This document shows positions 38,184 to 49,425 of a stretch of 64,000 bases of DNA, piece after piece; positions within the stretch are counted from its first letter, which is position 1, and the number at the start of each line of letters is the position of its first letter. Location of the stretch: assembly GCF_021155765.1 (NCBI RefSeq), contig NC_060108.1, positions 17,137,025 through 17,201,024 on the forward strand, written 5' to 3'. A program made the position numbers and the translations under genes. A model generated the notes under the pieces. It worked only from the letters and a program-made list of their open reading frames with translations. It ran no database searches and had not been told where the DNA came from. This DNA is from Diprion similis. Its lineage: Eukaryota; Arthropoda; Insecta; Hymenoptera; Diprionidae.

Positions 38184-41100
38184 ATGTTTGCCATTATTTT
38201 TCCACTAATTTACCTGGCCGGTCAGGTTTTTGGGTTAAATACAACAGTGACTGTCGGTGATTTGGGCACAGTGATTGGCCTAGAAGAAACAAGTACATGG
38301 ACTGGCAGGACGATATACGCTTTCAGGGGAATTCCTTACGCTGAAGCACCAGTCGGCGACTTGAGATTTCAAGTGAGTGAGACGACACGCGTTGGTGTAA
38401 TAAAGAAGCAAAAAAATCGAGTAATGACAAATTCCAAATATTTTTCAGCCACCAGTAAGCGTCAGCAGTTGGAATGGCACTTTGAACGGTACCGAATTTG
38501 GAGTAGTTTGCCCGCAAAATGGTGGAGTTGGAACCCCATTGTCTGGTGTAGATGAAGACTGCTTGACGTTGAACGTTTACGTTCCCGAAGTGAGTAAGAA
38601 AGTATAGAAATAAATAAATCAAGTATTATATAATTGAGAGATAACGATCTCGCTGAAATATTTAAACGCGAAAACTCCACGTTTTCTTGACTAAATTTCA
38701 TACATGACAGGTCGACAGTGGAGACACAGCATTACCAGTCATGATCTACCTCCACGGAGGAACTTTCATGAGTGGATATGCTCAGTTGTACGAGCCTCAT
38801 CAGCTGCTAGAGAAAGACGTGATTCTTGTCGTGCCTCAATTTCGTTTGGGACCATTGGGTGAGTGGACTTGACCCTTTGCCGAGGACGTGTCTCTGATAA
38901 AACTCCAAGAAAATACTGCTTTTAGCAAAGTCATGTTCGATATAATTTCAGATAAGCAATCACTTTTGTTCGATGATACTTGAATGCTATCGATCGATCT
39001 TCACTGCCAGATTTATTTTGTACAACGTCTGTCAAGTTCAGCTACATGCATGTACGATTAATCGCGATAACGAACAATCGAAAAACTTACAATAGCAGCT
39101 GTTTTTAGCAAGTGTTAGAAAAATTCTTTGGCCACGAAAAATTCATACGAAATACCAATAGTCGATCACAATTTTAATGGCGGTAGGCACCGCGTTTTGA
39201 ATTTAGTTTGAACAGACTCTGCAAAATTTGTACTCAAATTATTGTAACACCAGAGATAACTTTACTAATTTCACTATGAAAACAACACTGAAATTAGAAT
39301 AATTGCGGCATTCGGTACCCATTTCTACTTTGGTGTTATTTAATTGTTATACAAATTGTTATACACCGGGACAATGCGCATTTTTGGTCACCCCAAAATA
39401 CCTAGTTGTTTAACAATTTTCACTAAAAATTAAACGTTACAGGATATCTGATACCATTGATCATTGGCAAAAAAAACTTTGCGAGCTTATCAAAACTGGA
39501 TATTTGAAGCGAATATACCAGATGAAATAAATATACTGCGTCAAAATTTTTTTGAATGTATACACATCTAATATGCAATTCATTTTTAGCAACAGTATTT
39601 TCAAACGCATATTTTTCGTATTTTTCGGCGATTGACTTATCACCGTAGTTGATCGATACTACAAACACAAAAGAAATTTAAACAATCAAGTTAGCAATAA
39701 TGAGAAATGAAACAGAAGGTACTCATCATTGTTGCTGTGGTTTTTTCAAACCAATCAATACTTTAGGTCTTCTATGCTTGCAAACTGACGAGATACCCGG
39801 AAACGTGCAGTTCCTGGATCAAATAATGGCCATGCAATGGGTTCAGGACAACATAGGGTACTTTGGTGGTGACCCCGACTCCGTAACACTTTTTGGTCAG
39901 AGTTCAGGAGCAGCGTCAGTGAACCTTCATCAAGTCAGCCCGCTTTCGAGAGGTGATAATCACTAGTTAAAACCATTGGCGGTCGAATTCACACAATTGA
40001 AGTATTAAATTTTGCCTTTGGTTCCCTTTCCCCTGCTCCTCTTTATTTTCAGGACTTTTTCACAAAGTGATTCTTCAGAGTGGTTCTATCTACGCACCAT
40101 GGGTTATGGATTATAGTCCTGTCCAAACCGCCACGAGACTTGGAGTTTTTGTTGGTTGTAGTCAGACAAATACAACTGAGCTAGCGGCTTGTTTCAAGGA
40201 GGTAACCGTGCAAACTCTGCTTGACGGTTTCGCCAGCTATTTGGTGAGTTGGATAAAGCAATTTCGATACTTGGATTAAGCTATGAGAGTTCCAGAAATA
40301 TTACTGACAATTGGGCTCAAATGATTCGTTATTTTGTCTTTCAAGTCATTATACTCACTGGGTGGACTCACTGAGATTGGGGGTCATCGAGCTGTTATTC
40401 AGACCGCCGGCACTCAGAAATTTCTCGAGGAAGATCCTATGACATTGGTTTCCAACGGTCAATACAGCCAAGTACCGATGATAGCAGGGGCGAATAAACA
40501 CGACGGTAGTTACGCACTCGCAGGTATGTAAAAAATTAGTGATCGATAAGATTCGACGAGACGTCAAAAATCTTATCCACGTCTTTCACATTTTATTCGT
40601 AAATATATCTGCAGAAATAATTTGAAAGTGTTTCTATCAATTGAATATATTGTTATATTGTTTCCCGTCTTCCAATAGAATATTACACCAGCTATTTTGT
40701 TCCACTCGGACTTGCCAATGACACGCAGTTTCTAACGTATAATCTGACATCGTTCATGCTCTCAGCTTTTGGTAAGTACAAAATCATATACAGGTGCTTT
40801 TTACACTTTTACAATTTACATTTACATTTGCTCCTTAAAGTGAGGAAATCAATATTTAAGGTCCTCGTCATGAAATGATAGCATCTTACTGATACAGCAT
40901 GTAACTGATATCGATCTTTCTAACATTTTATAACACGACACATAATTACTCGAACCAATCGATTCCAACTTGTAATATAATCTCGGCCCAAGTGCGACTT
41001 ATGTCTGACTGACATATTTCACAGGGGTCACAGACCTAACGGGCGGTGTTGGACAAACCCTTGTATACCGCCACTTCGATGAAGATGATATTGGAGATTT

Positions 41101-41769
41101 TCTCGCAATGGTTCCAGGAATCATAGATGTAAATACATGAATGAGCAATAATTGCGATTACATATTCACCTATATTCTGTACAAAACTGAATTCTTCTAA
41201 TTTTCATGAATTCACCCAGATATGCAGTGTGTTCGTGTTCAAGGCGCCTGTTTTCGAAATGCTCCAGACCCACAGTCTCTACAATACATCATACCTCTAC
41301 AGATTCGGATATTTTGGTAGCAACAACGTATTGGTTTCCACTGAGGACTTGCCATTCGAAACTGGCGTCGGACACTCCGACGAACTGTTTTACCTGTTCC
41401 CGTTATCTAGCAATTTATCTGACGCAGACGTGACGGTAGCTAATCGGATGGTATCGTTGTGGACGACTTTTGCTACCACCGGGTGAGATCCAATTACTAA
41501 CTTCATACCAAATTCATGTTATAATTCCTATTTCCTTTCACAGCGTACCGACAGCTGATAACAAGACTTGGGAACCAATGAGCACCCCCTTTGGCCCGTA
41601 TCTAATAATCGACGAAGAGTTCTACGACGGTACTAATTTTTTGTCAGACTATACGATCGCTAGGGAAGAGGGTATGACAGCCGTTGACAGATCTGCAGCA
41701 TCTGGCATCGTGCCTCCGTCGGTAATAGTCTTGGCTACAACACTGTGGTCTATTTTTATAAGACAATAA
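38184..41769 (+). CDS. Carboxylesterase-family protein A, glutactin-like, 10 exons, 572 aa
   Basis: Exons read from GT-AG signals and frame: 38184-38372, 38449-38589, 38711-38858, 39767-39952, 40053-40243, 40346-40523, 40679-40771, 41025-41128, 41220-41482, 41544-41769. They join without a stop to give 572 aa, the usual length for the family. The start is the ATG at 38184, followed by a signal peptide (about residues 1-17, [17 protein letters not shown]). Alpha/beta-hydrolase marks are the oxyanion HGG (125-127), the nucleophile elbow GQSSG (Ser205), a likely acid Asp338 in KHDGS, and His462 in GVGHSDE. Cys pairs around VCPQ and EDCL fit the first family disulfide. Gln replaces the usual Glu before the serine, as in glutactin-type members, and Asp replaces Glu as the acid. 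About nine N-glycosylation sequons are present. The last 21 residues are hydrophobic after SAASG, suggesting a GPI or membrane anchor. The protein is likely extracellular. The triad predicts a hydrolase, but the substrate is unknown and an adhesion role is possible. Confidence 0.9.
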
Positions 41770-42018
41770 AATATCGAATAAGCTTAATTGGCTTGAATCG
41801 GATGCCTAGTACTTTGGCTACTTCATCGACATCAAAGATGATTGCCCGCAAAGTTTTCGCGTCAAGAAAACTGATATAGCAATGAAGTTACTACGATCCG
41901 AGACAATAGAAACCTGATTTCTCATCAAATGAGATTTATACGTAATAAGAGAGAATCACGAAAATTCATTTTACATAGGTATATATGTATAGTTTTTAGA
42001 GTATGAAATGTAACAATC

Positions 42019-42024
42019 AATAAA
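42019..42024 (+). promoter_or_regulatory. Candidate poly(A) signal of esterase gene A
   Basis: AATAAA lies 250 bp after the stop codon of gene A. A second AATAAA overlaps the stop itself (41765-41770) and is less likely to be used alone. Confidence 0.55.
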
Positions 42025-42216
42025 CAAAATATTTTTCAACTACAAAGTCTATTTTCTGCCCAACCAAAACGTAATCATGGTAAATCTATTGATCAAATTT
42101 TTATCTAATCTCGAGTCATTGCCGACTTTTTACATCCGAATACTCAACGTCGTTGGGCGCAAGAGCGTTATTTTGATAGAATTTGGCAGCGTAGGTATTC
42201 ATGCTACCGATTGCAG

Positions 42217-42380
42217 GATACCCACAGCAGATCACGTCTCGTGGCCGGCAACGTCAACGCCTGGGGCCGTACCTTGTAATCAACAGCAGCGCTTCTGTCA
42301 GGGATAACTTTTCGGACGAGTTCGTTACCAGCGGATCAGTTTCACAGTTGGTAACGAGTGTGATAATCAGTAACTGGTAA
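42217..42380 (+). pseudogene. Relic last exon of a third esterase copy, frameshifted
   Basis: After an acceptor-like ATTGCAG at 42216, the first frame reads IPTADHVSWPATSTP, which aligns with the start of exon 10 in gene A ([15 protein letters not shown]). A shift of frame then gives GPYLVINSSASVRDNF, aligning with [10 protein letters not shown] of gene A and GPYLKIGTET of gene B, and runs to TAA at 42378-42380. The codon between STP and GPYL has one base where the paralogs have three, so two bases are missing. With these restored the exon would have the paralog phase and a near-paralog length. No other exon of this copy is visible upstream. It could be the remnant of unequal crossing-over. 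It could also be captured as an alternative last exon of gene A, in which case the frameshift would truncate the product. Confidence 0.8.
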
Positions 42381-43583
42381 GCTACCGTCATATTGATGTT
42401 AACTTATTTTTATTCTTAATAGTGTTTGCGTTGAACAGCAGCTCGACCATAACGAATAAAGTTTGAAACATGATGAGTGATGTAATGAAATTATTTGCGC
42501 AAACAGATGGTCAAAGGCTTGTTTGGATATCTTATCTCATTATACACTTACGTTTTATTATCTAATCAAACATTAGCATGTTTGTATTGGTTTGGTAAAG
42601 TAAAGTAAGTTTGAACTGCGATCTTCGTTATCTATGTTTCTGGGACGATCAAACATCATGACATTGGTCGAGACCATGAAAGTCATATTATGATGAAGTA
42701 ACCACATCCAGATTATTCCGAGAGTCATTTTTTGTCAGTCGATCGTTTCGTTGAAAAATGAATTCAAGTTAGAATTATCGGTTTTGAAACGAACAGTGCA
42801 TAAATATTTTCACGCGGCGACGTAACGATTGCTTGAAATATCGAGCGAGAGACTGAAATAATAAACGGTGATGATATTACATTCAATTTCTCTTTTTTAC
42901 CACCACCTGTCAAAAGGTTCCTCACAGTAGGTGTAGAAAACATACGTTCTACAAAATCGTCAAGTTCAGGACCGCTTGAAGAAACGAAATATTAAGAAGT
43001 ACCGAATCTGAATATTGTCAGATCTGATTACGATCGAGGTGAGTTACAGTGATACTGAATATCAAAAACATTGAGCTGTTCATTCATTGAGATAATATTC
43101 AAGAATATGTGGGGGTGATTATAATACTTCTTAGCGTCAAAAGTTTATGGTCTGCTGTAACGTATCCTTTCTCGCTCTACTCAAGAAAACAAAAAATAAG
43201 AACATATGAATGAATCTAAAAACAAAAGCCATGACATATCAATAATTTCGAAGGGAAACGTGTGCTAAATTCATCTAGACGTATGTAGCAAAATTCCAAA
43301 TAGACTGAAGCGTTAGCCTAAGAGATTGTAAAATCGGTTAAGTTTGTAGCTCGTAAATACAGAAAGGTGAGATAAGGTTATAAAAAAGTAGTAAAAACGA
43401 AGCAGGCGAGGTGAGCAAGTGTTAGCCAACTCTATTTATATGCAATAAAAGACCGTCTTTCTAATTGGGTTGCTCAACTCGTAAGTTAATAATCAATATT
43501 CGCCAATAATAACGCAGTTATATCAATTACGCAAAGTTTCATTATCGATCAATTTATTCTTAGGTAAACACGAATTACACACG
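42381..43583. other. Spacer between relic exon and esterase gene B
   Basis: No exon recognised. A TATA-like TATTTATATG near 43434, about 150 bp before the ATG of gene B, could be part of its promoter. The support is weak, with only sequence resemblance and position. Confidence 0.35.
42455..42460 (+). promoter_or_regulatory. Poly(A) signal retained by the relic exon
   Basis: AATAAA lies 74 bp after the stop codon of the relic last exon, a normal 3' UTR distance, consistent with the exon deriving from a complete gene end. Confidence 0.5.
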
Positions 43584-46573
43584 ATGCTGAGTTTGTGGTT
43601 CGGAGTTTTGCTAGTACTTTTCAAAATTGCCAATGCGATCATCGAAGTGAACGTTACTGTTGGCCAGCTAGGAATAGCCATGGGAAAATTGGACAAATCG
43701 AAATGGAGTCAGAGGCAATTTCACTCCTTTCAAGGAATTCCCTTCGCCGAACCACCGATTGGAAGTCTACGTTTCGCGGTACATGCATATAGTAAAATTA
43801 TAAATCAATGACTCTGTGAATTAGTCGAAGCTTTGCAAACATGTCAAGTTACCTTTCCGTTGTGAAAAATTTAAGCCACCAGTGAAGGTGAATTCTTGGA
43901 AGGATCACTTCCTCGACGCGACGAATTTCAGAAGCTTTTGTCCCCAAACCAAGCAGCCCGGTTACGACGTTGATGGTTACGACGAAGATTGCCTTCATCT
44001 GAACATCTACGTACCTGTGGTAGGTGCGACAAATATGTTATGCATGTGCGCAAGATTATCACGTCGTTAATAAAGCTCAAAAATATTCGAAATTGTGTAA
44101 TTTTACGCGTAAAAATCTACCGGGATTTTTTATAGAGAGATGGGAAACAGCTTTTGCCAGTTATGATTTGGCTTCATGGTGGATATTTTATGAGCGGACA
44201 AGCACTGAGATTTGAACCACATTACCTAATGGAGTCTGAGGTTATTTTAGTCGTACCGCAATTCCGACTTGGACCTTTAGGTGAGAGACTGGGGCTTCTA
44301 CGAAATTTTGTGATCAATTGGTCACCGGACAGTTTAAAAGTTGAGAAGGAATTGCTCAAGCGAATAAAAAAATGTAATTTCAGGTTTGCTGTGTCTGAGG
44401 ACAGAAGAGATTCCAGGCAACGTTCAATTTCTCGATCAAGTGATGGCTATGGAATGGGTACGAGACAATATCGAGTCGTTTGGCGGTGACAGAAATAGAG
44501 TCACGTTGTCTGGGCAAAGCTCTGGGGCTTACAGCGTTAATTTACATCTCTTGAGTCCATTGTCACAAGGTTGGTACATGCCTATAAAAGGAATGAATGG
44601 ATTTCCGAGGGCCATGAAATCATGCAACAGGATTAACGAGTAACACAACTGAATCTTGCACAGGCCTATTTCATCGGACTATCATGCAAAGTAACTCCGT
44701 TTACACACCAGGACTGATTGACAGAAATCCCGTCAAAACAGCCAAAGATATCGCTGCAGTTTTAAAGTGTAACGTGGAGTCCGTTGAGCGCATTACCCAG
44801 TGTATGAAAAATCTTACTGCAAAATCCATACTTGAAGGATTTGACAAATACATGGTAAGTTGATCCTTTAACTATTAATTGAAATAAATCGGTGACATTC
44901 GCTGCAATGTTTCATACTAAGATAACACTGCAGCCTGAGACAAGTGTTTTCGATAAATCAAACCGTTTTTAAAATCCTATGACGCAAGAATTCAACTCGC
45001 AATTAGGACTATAAGAAGAGATTTTATAATCCACGCATCAAAATTATAGATCGTAAATTCTGCCAATGGAGGAGACAACTTGGGGGGGAATCGTCCCGTT
45101 ATACAACGAACTGGGTCGGTCAGATTTCTGACAGAAGAACCGAGCCTCTTAATTGAGCAGGGAAAATACTTGAAACTACCAATGATAGGCGGAACAACTA
45201 GCCAAGATGGTAGCTTCATTGCGTTAGGTTGGTGAATAATTATGCTATGCAAACAATCGTCATTATCCTTAACCCTAATTGGTCACTTAGGGTGAATATC
45301 ACTCGACACATTTTTCAAACTCGTCGTAGAGTGCCTTAGTGCCTTAACTTTGCCGATATTTTACAGTATTTAAGCAATCAATTTTGTTTAGAAAAACTTA
45401 GAAAGCTTTTTCTGCGATCCTTAAAAAATACTCAGATATTTTTTTTTCGATTTTTAGAACTCATTGTTGAATCAGGGTGTCACTTTTCTGTAGCTCGGGT
45501 GAATTTCACCCTGTGTGACCGTTATGCGATTCTATTGAAATGTGACCAATCAGGGTTAAAAAACAAGCCTCCAAGAGCTACGAAAGTGTTTTTTTTCAGC
45601 TCTGTATGACGGATTATCGCGGATTGGATTATTAAATGATACCAACTTTCTCAAGTATAACCTGATCCCCCTCAGTTTAAAATTTATTGGTAAGTAATAT
45701 AAAATCGTCAATTCGGTATGAAACATTTAGTTCCATTCTGAAATAATTTTCAAATCTTTGTATTACAGGCGTACCAGACGAAACTGGTGTATTTTCACAA
45801 TTACTGATAGAAAAATACTTCTCTAACAACGATTTGGGTGATTTTTTGAAAATGGTACCAGGTCTCATTGACGTAAGTTTAATTTCGATAAGAATTCTAA
45901 AAACAAAAGAGTACTGGACCGATACTGTTAATTAAATTCAAAGAAGATTAGATAATATTTTCTCTCTCCTCCATGAAATCCATCCCCAGATTTGCGGCAT
46001 GCTGACATTCAAGGCTGGAATTTACCGTATGGTGCATGAAAATTCTCGTTTTCAACCAACGTACATGTACAGCTTTGATTACCGCGGTAGCCAAACGAGA
46101 TTCGGTTACGAATCAGCTAAAAAATATCCATTCGACGGAGGCGTCGCACACTCTGACGACTACATGTACCTGTTCCCGTTCCCAGACAACTTTACAGAGG
46201 CCGATACCCGAATTGCGAAAAGAATGGTGCAGCTTTGGACCAGCTTTACGATAAACGGGTGAAAAATATATTCAACTCTATATATATGTATACGACTATA
46301 CGTGTAATAAGTTTTCGTAATGATTTCTATCAGAAAAATTGAAAGAGAGGAGAAAAGATATACAATTTAGTTCAAATGAATATTTCTTAAAACCACAGAA
46401 CTCCTTCTGCCGATGGTGTGAGTCAATGGCCAACGATGTCAACCAGGACTGGACCCTATCTTAAAATCGGAACCGAGACGAGGATTGGCGATAATTATTT
46501 TCATGAATACACATCCACGATTCACAGTAACACAACATCCCTGGCTGCCAGTCTTGGTCATTGTTTGTACTAA
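43584..46573 (+). CDS. Carboxylesterase-family protein B, glutactin-like, 10 exons, 558 aa
   Basis: Exons: 43584-43778, 43876-44019, 44136-44280, 44384-44569, 44664-44854, 45050-45227, 45600-45689, 45769-45872, 45990-46258, 46399-46573. They join in frame to 558 aa. Every intron matches gene A in position and phase, and exons 4, 5, 6 and 8 have equal lengths, so the two are tandem duplicates. Exon 4 is identical at about 47 of 62 residues by eye. Residues 1-18 form a signal peptide (MLSLWFGVLLVLFKIANA). Active-site marks are HGG (127-129), GQSSG (Ser207), Asp340 in SQDGS and His465 in GVAHSDD. About five N-glycosylation sequons are seen against nine in A. The hydrophobic tail of A is missing, so B is probably soluble and secreted. 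Donors of introns 4 and 6 are weak GTTGGT and intron 1 uses GTACAT, so intron retention is possible. Intron 6 holds a MITE. The substrate is unknown. Confidence 0.88.
45273..45555. mobile_element. piggyBac-type MITE, 283 bp, in intron 6 of esterase gene B
   Basis: The left end is TTAA followed by CCCTAATTGGTCAC, and the right end is GTGACCAATCAGGG followed by TTAA. The 14-bp terminal inverted repeats match at 13 of 14 positions. They start with CCCT and are flanked by TTAA on both sides, as expected for piggyBac-superfamily insertion. The 283-bp interior has no transposase ORF, so the element is non-autonomous. Paralog A has no such insert, and intron 6 of gene B (372 bp) is longer than that of A (155 bp). 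I saw no second copy in the window. Confidence 0.75.
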
Positions 46574-49425
46574 TTCAAGATAAAGAAGCAACTGATACCA
46601 TATGTCTAACGTTAAGGTCAATGAACGTGGAAAGAACCTCAGTTATCATATGACAAAATGACAAAATTTCCCATCAATCCGATCCTGTTTTTCCTTAAAT
46701 GTATAATTTCTTTTTAATTCGAATAAAGTAGATAGTTTCTGTAAATCACAAAATTTACTGATATTTACCTAAAGTTAAGTACATCTATTGATAAGGGTGA
46801 TGAAATTATTTCTACCTTCAAAAAGCATAACCGTCAACTTATAGAAAATAAATTGTTTTCAACGGTGAGATTGTAAGAAAAATTCATCTCCCGATTATTT
46901 TGAGAAAAAAAGGGATGTACCGGTATATGATTTTGCATAACCTTCGCTGATTAAAAGATTGAAAATTAGTTAACGAGGGGCTGGCGAGCGAAAGGTGAGG
47001 ACGGGGTGAACCCCCTGTAACAGGATGTTCGTGTGCGTGGCTTTACGCCGTGGGTGTAGAGAGAGGCGCAGGGGCCGGAAGGCTTACCCCCGTTAACGCG
47101 TTACCAACTCGGGCGTGGCTTGTTATGTGTTTATGGCAATTATCCACGGATTACCTTATTATTCCACTTTGAGCGCGTTTCAGGATGTGGAAAACGAGTA
47201 ATTCGAATCAAAGGCGAGACCTGCCGAGTATACGAGCCGCGTCACCTTGTACTTCACTGGTTAGGGCAGAGACCAAGAGAGCAGTGGAGGGCGAAGGGGA
47301 GGCAGAGGGAGCATTAAAAATTATTAGTCTTCATCGTGCCAATTATTCTATATCTCCAACACGCTCGAGTAGACCATGAGACGAGGCAGCGTCTTTTTCT
47401 CGATGCAAACCGGTCGTGAAATCGATTGCAGGCGTTAAGAAATTTGAAAGTAAATATGTAGATGGTTCCATTTCCCTTTAAACATTTTGTGCAATAATTT
47501 AATAATTTTCATTATCTGCCTACGATATGCTGCGATGGATTTAATAATATGCAGACATGACGCATGAGTGCTAATTTACTTTGCCTCAACCTGCATATTA
47601 TACGCAAATATCGCAAAAATGCAAACGCTTGATCGTTGATCCCGTTCCTATCGCTCTACGTGAATATCAAAGTATTAAAATCAAAGGAGAGTAAAATATT
47701 AAAACCAACGTTTGATGATAAGTAGTTGTTAGCTGTAGGCATACTGAAGTATATCCGGTACCTAATTAGTAATTAGATTCTTGAATCCCATTCCTCGAGG
47801 GCTGCCATGATACATTTTTTTCGAATCACGAGCGATATTATACGGTTTTCTGTAACATGAGCGCAGAAATTGTCATTTAAATTTCTGTTTCAACACACTC
47901 ACATATCATGCCTGAATAATCTACTAATCTCCGCATAATCATCACCGATAGTATGGAAATTTGTGGAGAGAAATTCGTTCCACTTGGCTAATTAATTGAC
48001 GTCTGAAGTTTTTGTGAATCAAATCTACAAAAAAACTGAGTGCATGGCCAAGTAACGATCGTTTCTTTCCCTCAATTGAACTCCACGTCCACATTAAGTT
48101 AACATAGTCCAAAATTTGTATGCAACTTTCATTGCTCAGCGCAACATATAAAAGCAATCTCAGTAAATTTTGTTGCATCCAGGTTAGATGGTACATACAC
48201 AGTACCTGGTGTAACACTGAAAATATTATCCGTATAGAGATATTCTCGAATGCAAGAATAACATAGGGTACTCCGTTATTGAGGGTATAAGGCACGGAGC
48301 TGTGACAACAAGATAAAGCAGAGGCACTCAGGGGCGTCCAACTTCAAGATATTATAAAAATCTCGTGGTCGATTCTTTCGTGAAATATTGCAAATATTCT
48401 GCAATGGCAATATCACATGATGCTATCAGGGAAAACAATTTATAAGTTTTTCGTACGGTTAATGTTTTGACTTGTTACTGTTTTTTTTTATTGGAATAGA
48501 TTAGTCTTTAATACATCACCTTCACTATGAGATGAGAATAGTTTTTCTAAGCGACGTTAAACGCGTGAGACACACCGAATACGCAAAGCTGCGGAACGAG
48601 ATGTCAAACGCAATGGTAGGGGATTATATTGAAGTAGGGAGTGACTGAGCAAACTCACCCTGCTTAACAGATCTGATTTAATTTCAATTAAACACAGATT
48701 ACATTTGATTTATTCCACCTTCTCGGTTAAATATTCAATTCACATACAGACACAGAGAGACAATGCTGTTTGCACATTAAACTACCGATTTCTCCTCTAA
48801 TATGCTTTGCCCCAAACAATAGTACCTATAATAAAAATATCTTTAAGCGTCAAAATTTTTATCTTCCTTTGTCCGTAGTGTTTATCTGCCAATTTTCAGT
48901 TTCTACTTTTTTTAATTGTGACTCGCAATCAGTACTATGCACCCCAGCACTGCACGAATTGTGAAGCGCCGCGTTGTGTAAAAGGGGGCAGGACAATAAA
49001 CTGGGAAGTCCTCCGAAAATTGTACGTACAATAATGAAGAATTACCATAAAAGGAGTGTCAGAAGAAGGTGTGTTACAGATTGATAAAGCAATACGTGCA
49101 GAATGCGTCAGTGTGCATGTCGATAAATTACCTAATCAGCACGTAACAACACTGTGGATTTGTTAGAACCGAATTACCGGAAAATAGAACACAAAGAGAA
49201 TCTGACGACAGAAAGGTTCACATAACGCAATTGTGACACGACTCTCTTTCTAGTGCATGGAGATTCGTCGACTGTACAGCGTCAACGGAGAGGCACGATT
49301 GAACTATCGCTCCAGTACAAAACCCGACGCGATCGATGAAATTGCCAAAAGTGTGGAGTTTCAGTGAGTTTCCAAAGTTTTCAAAAGCTGCAGGTGAAGT
49401 GTAATTAGTATAAGAATCAAGGGAT
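46574..49425. other. Spacer between esterase gene B and the Sox gene
   Basis: No supportable exon. The last few hundred bases should include the 5' UTR and promoter of the Sox gene. An in-frame TAA at 49411-49413 precedes its ATG. A 117-codon minus-strand ORF at 47.94-48.30 kb has no recognisable domain. Confidence 0.45.
46722..46727 (+). promoter_or_regulatory. Candidate poly(A) signal of esterase gene B
   Basis: AATAAA lies 149 bp after the stop codon of gene B. Confidence 0.6.

Noticed and set aside
45273-45555. Autonomous piggyBac transposon
   Set aside because: The element is only 283 bp and has no transposase frame. It can only be a non-autonomous derivative.
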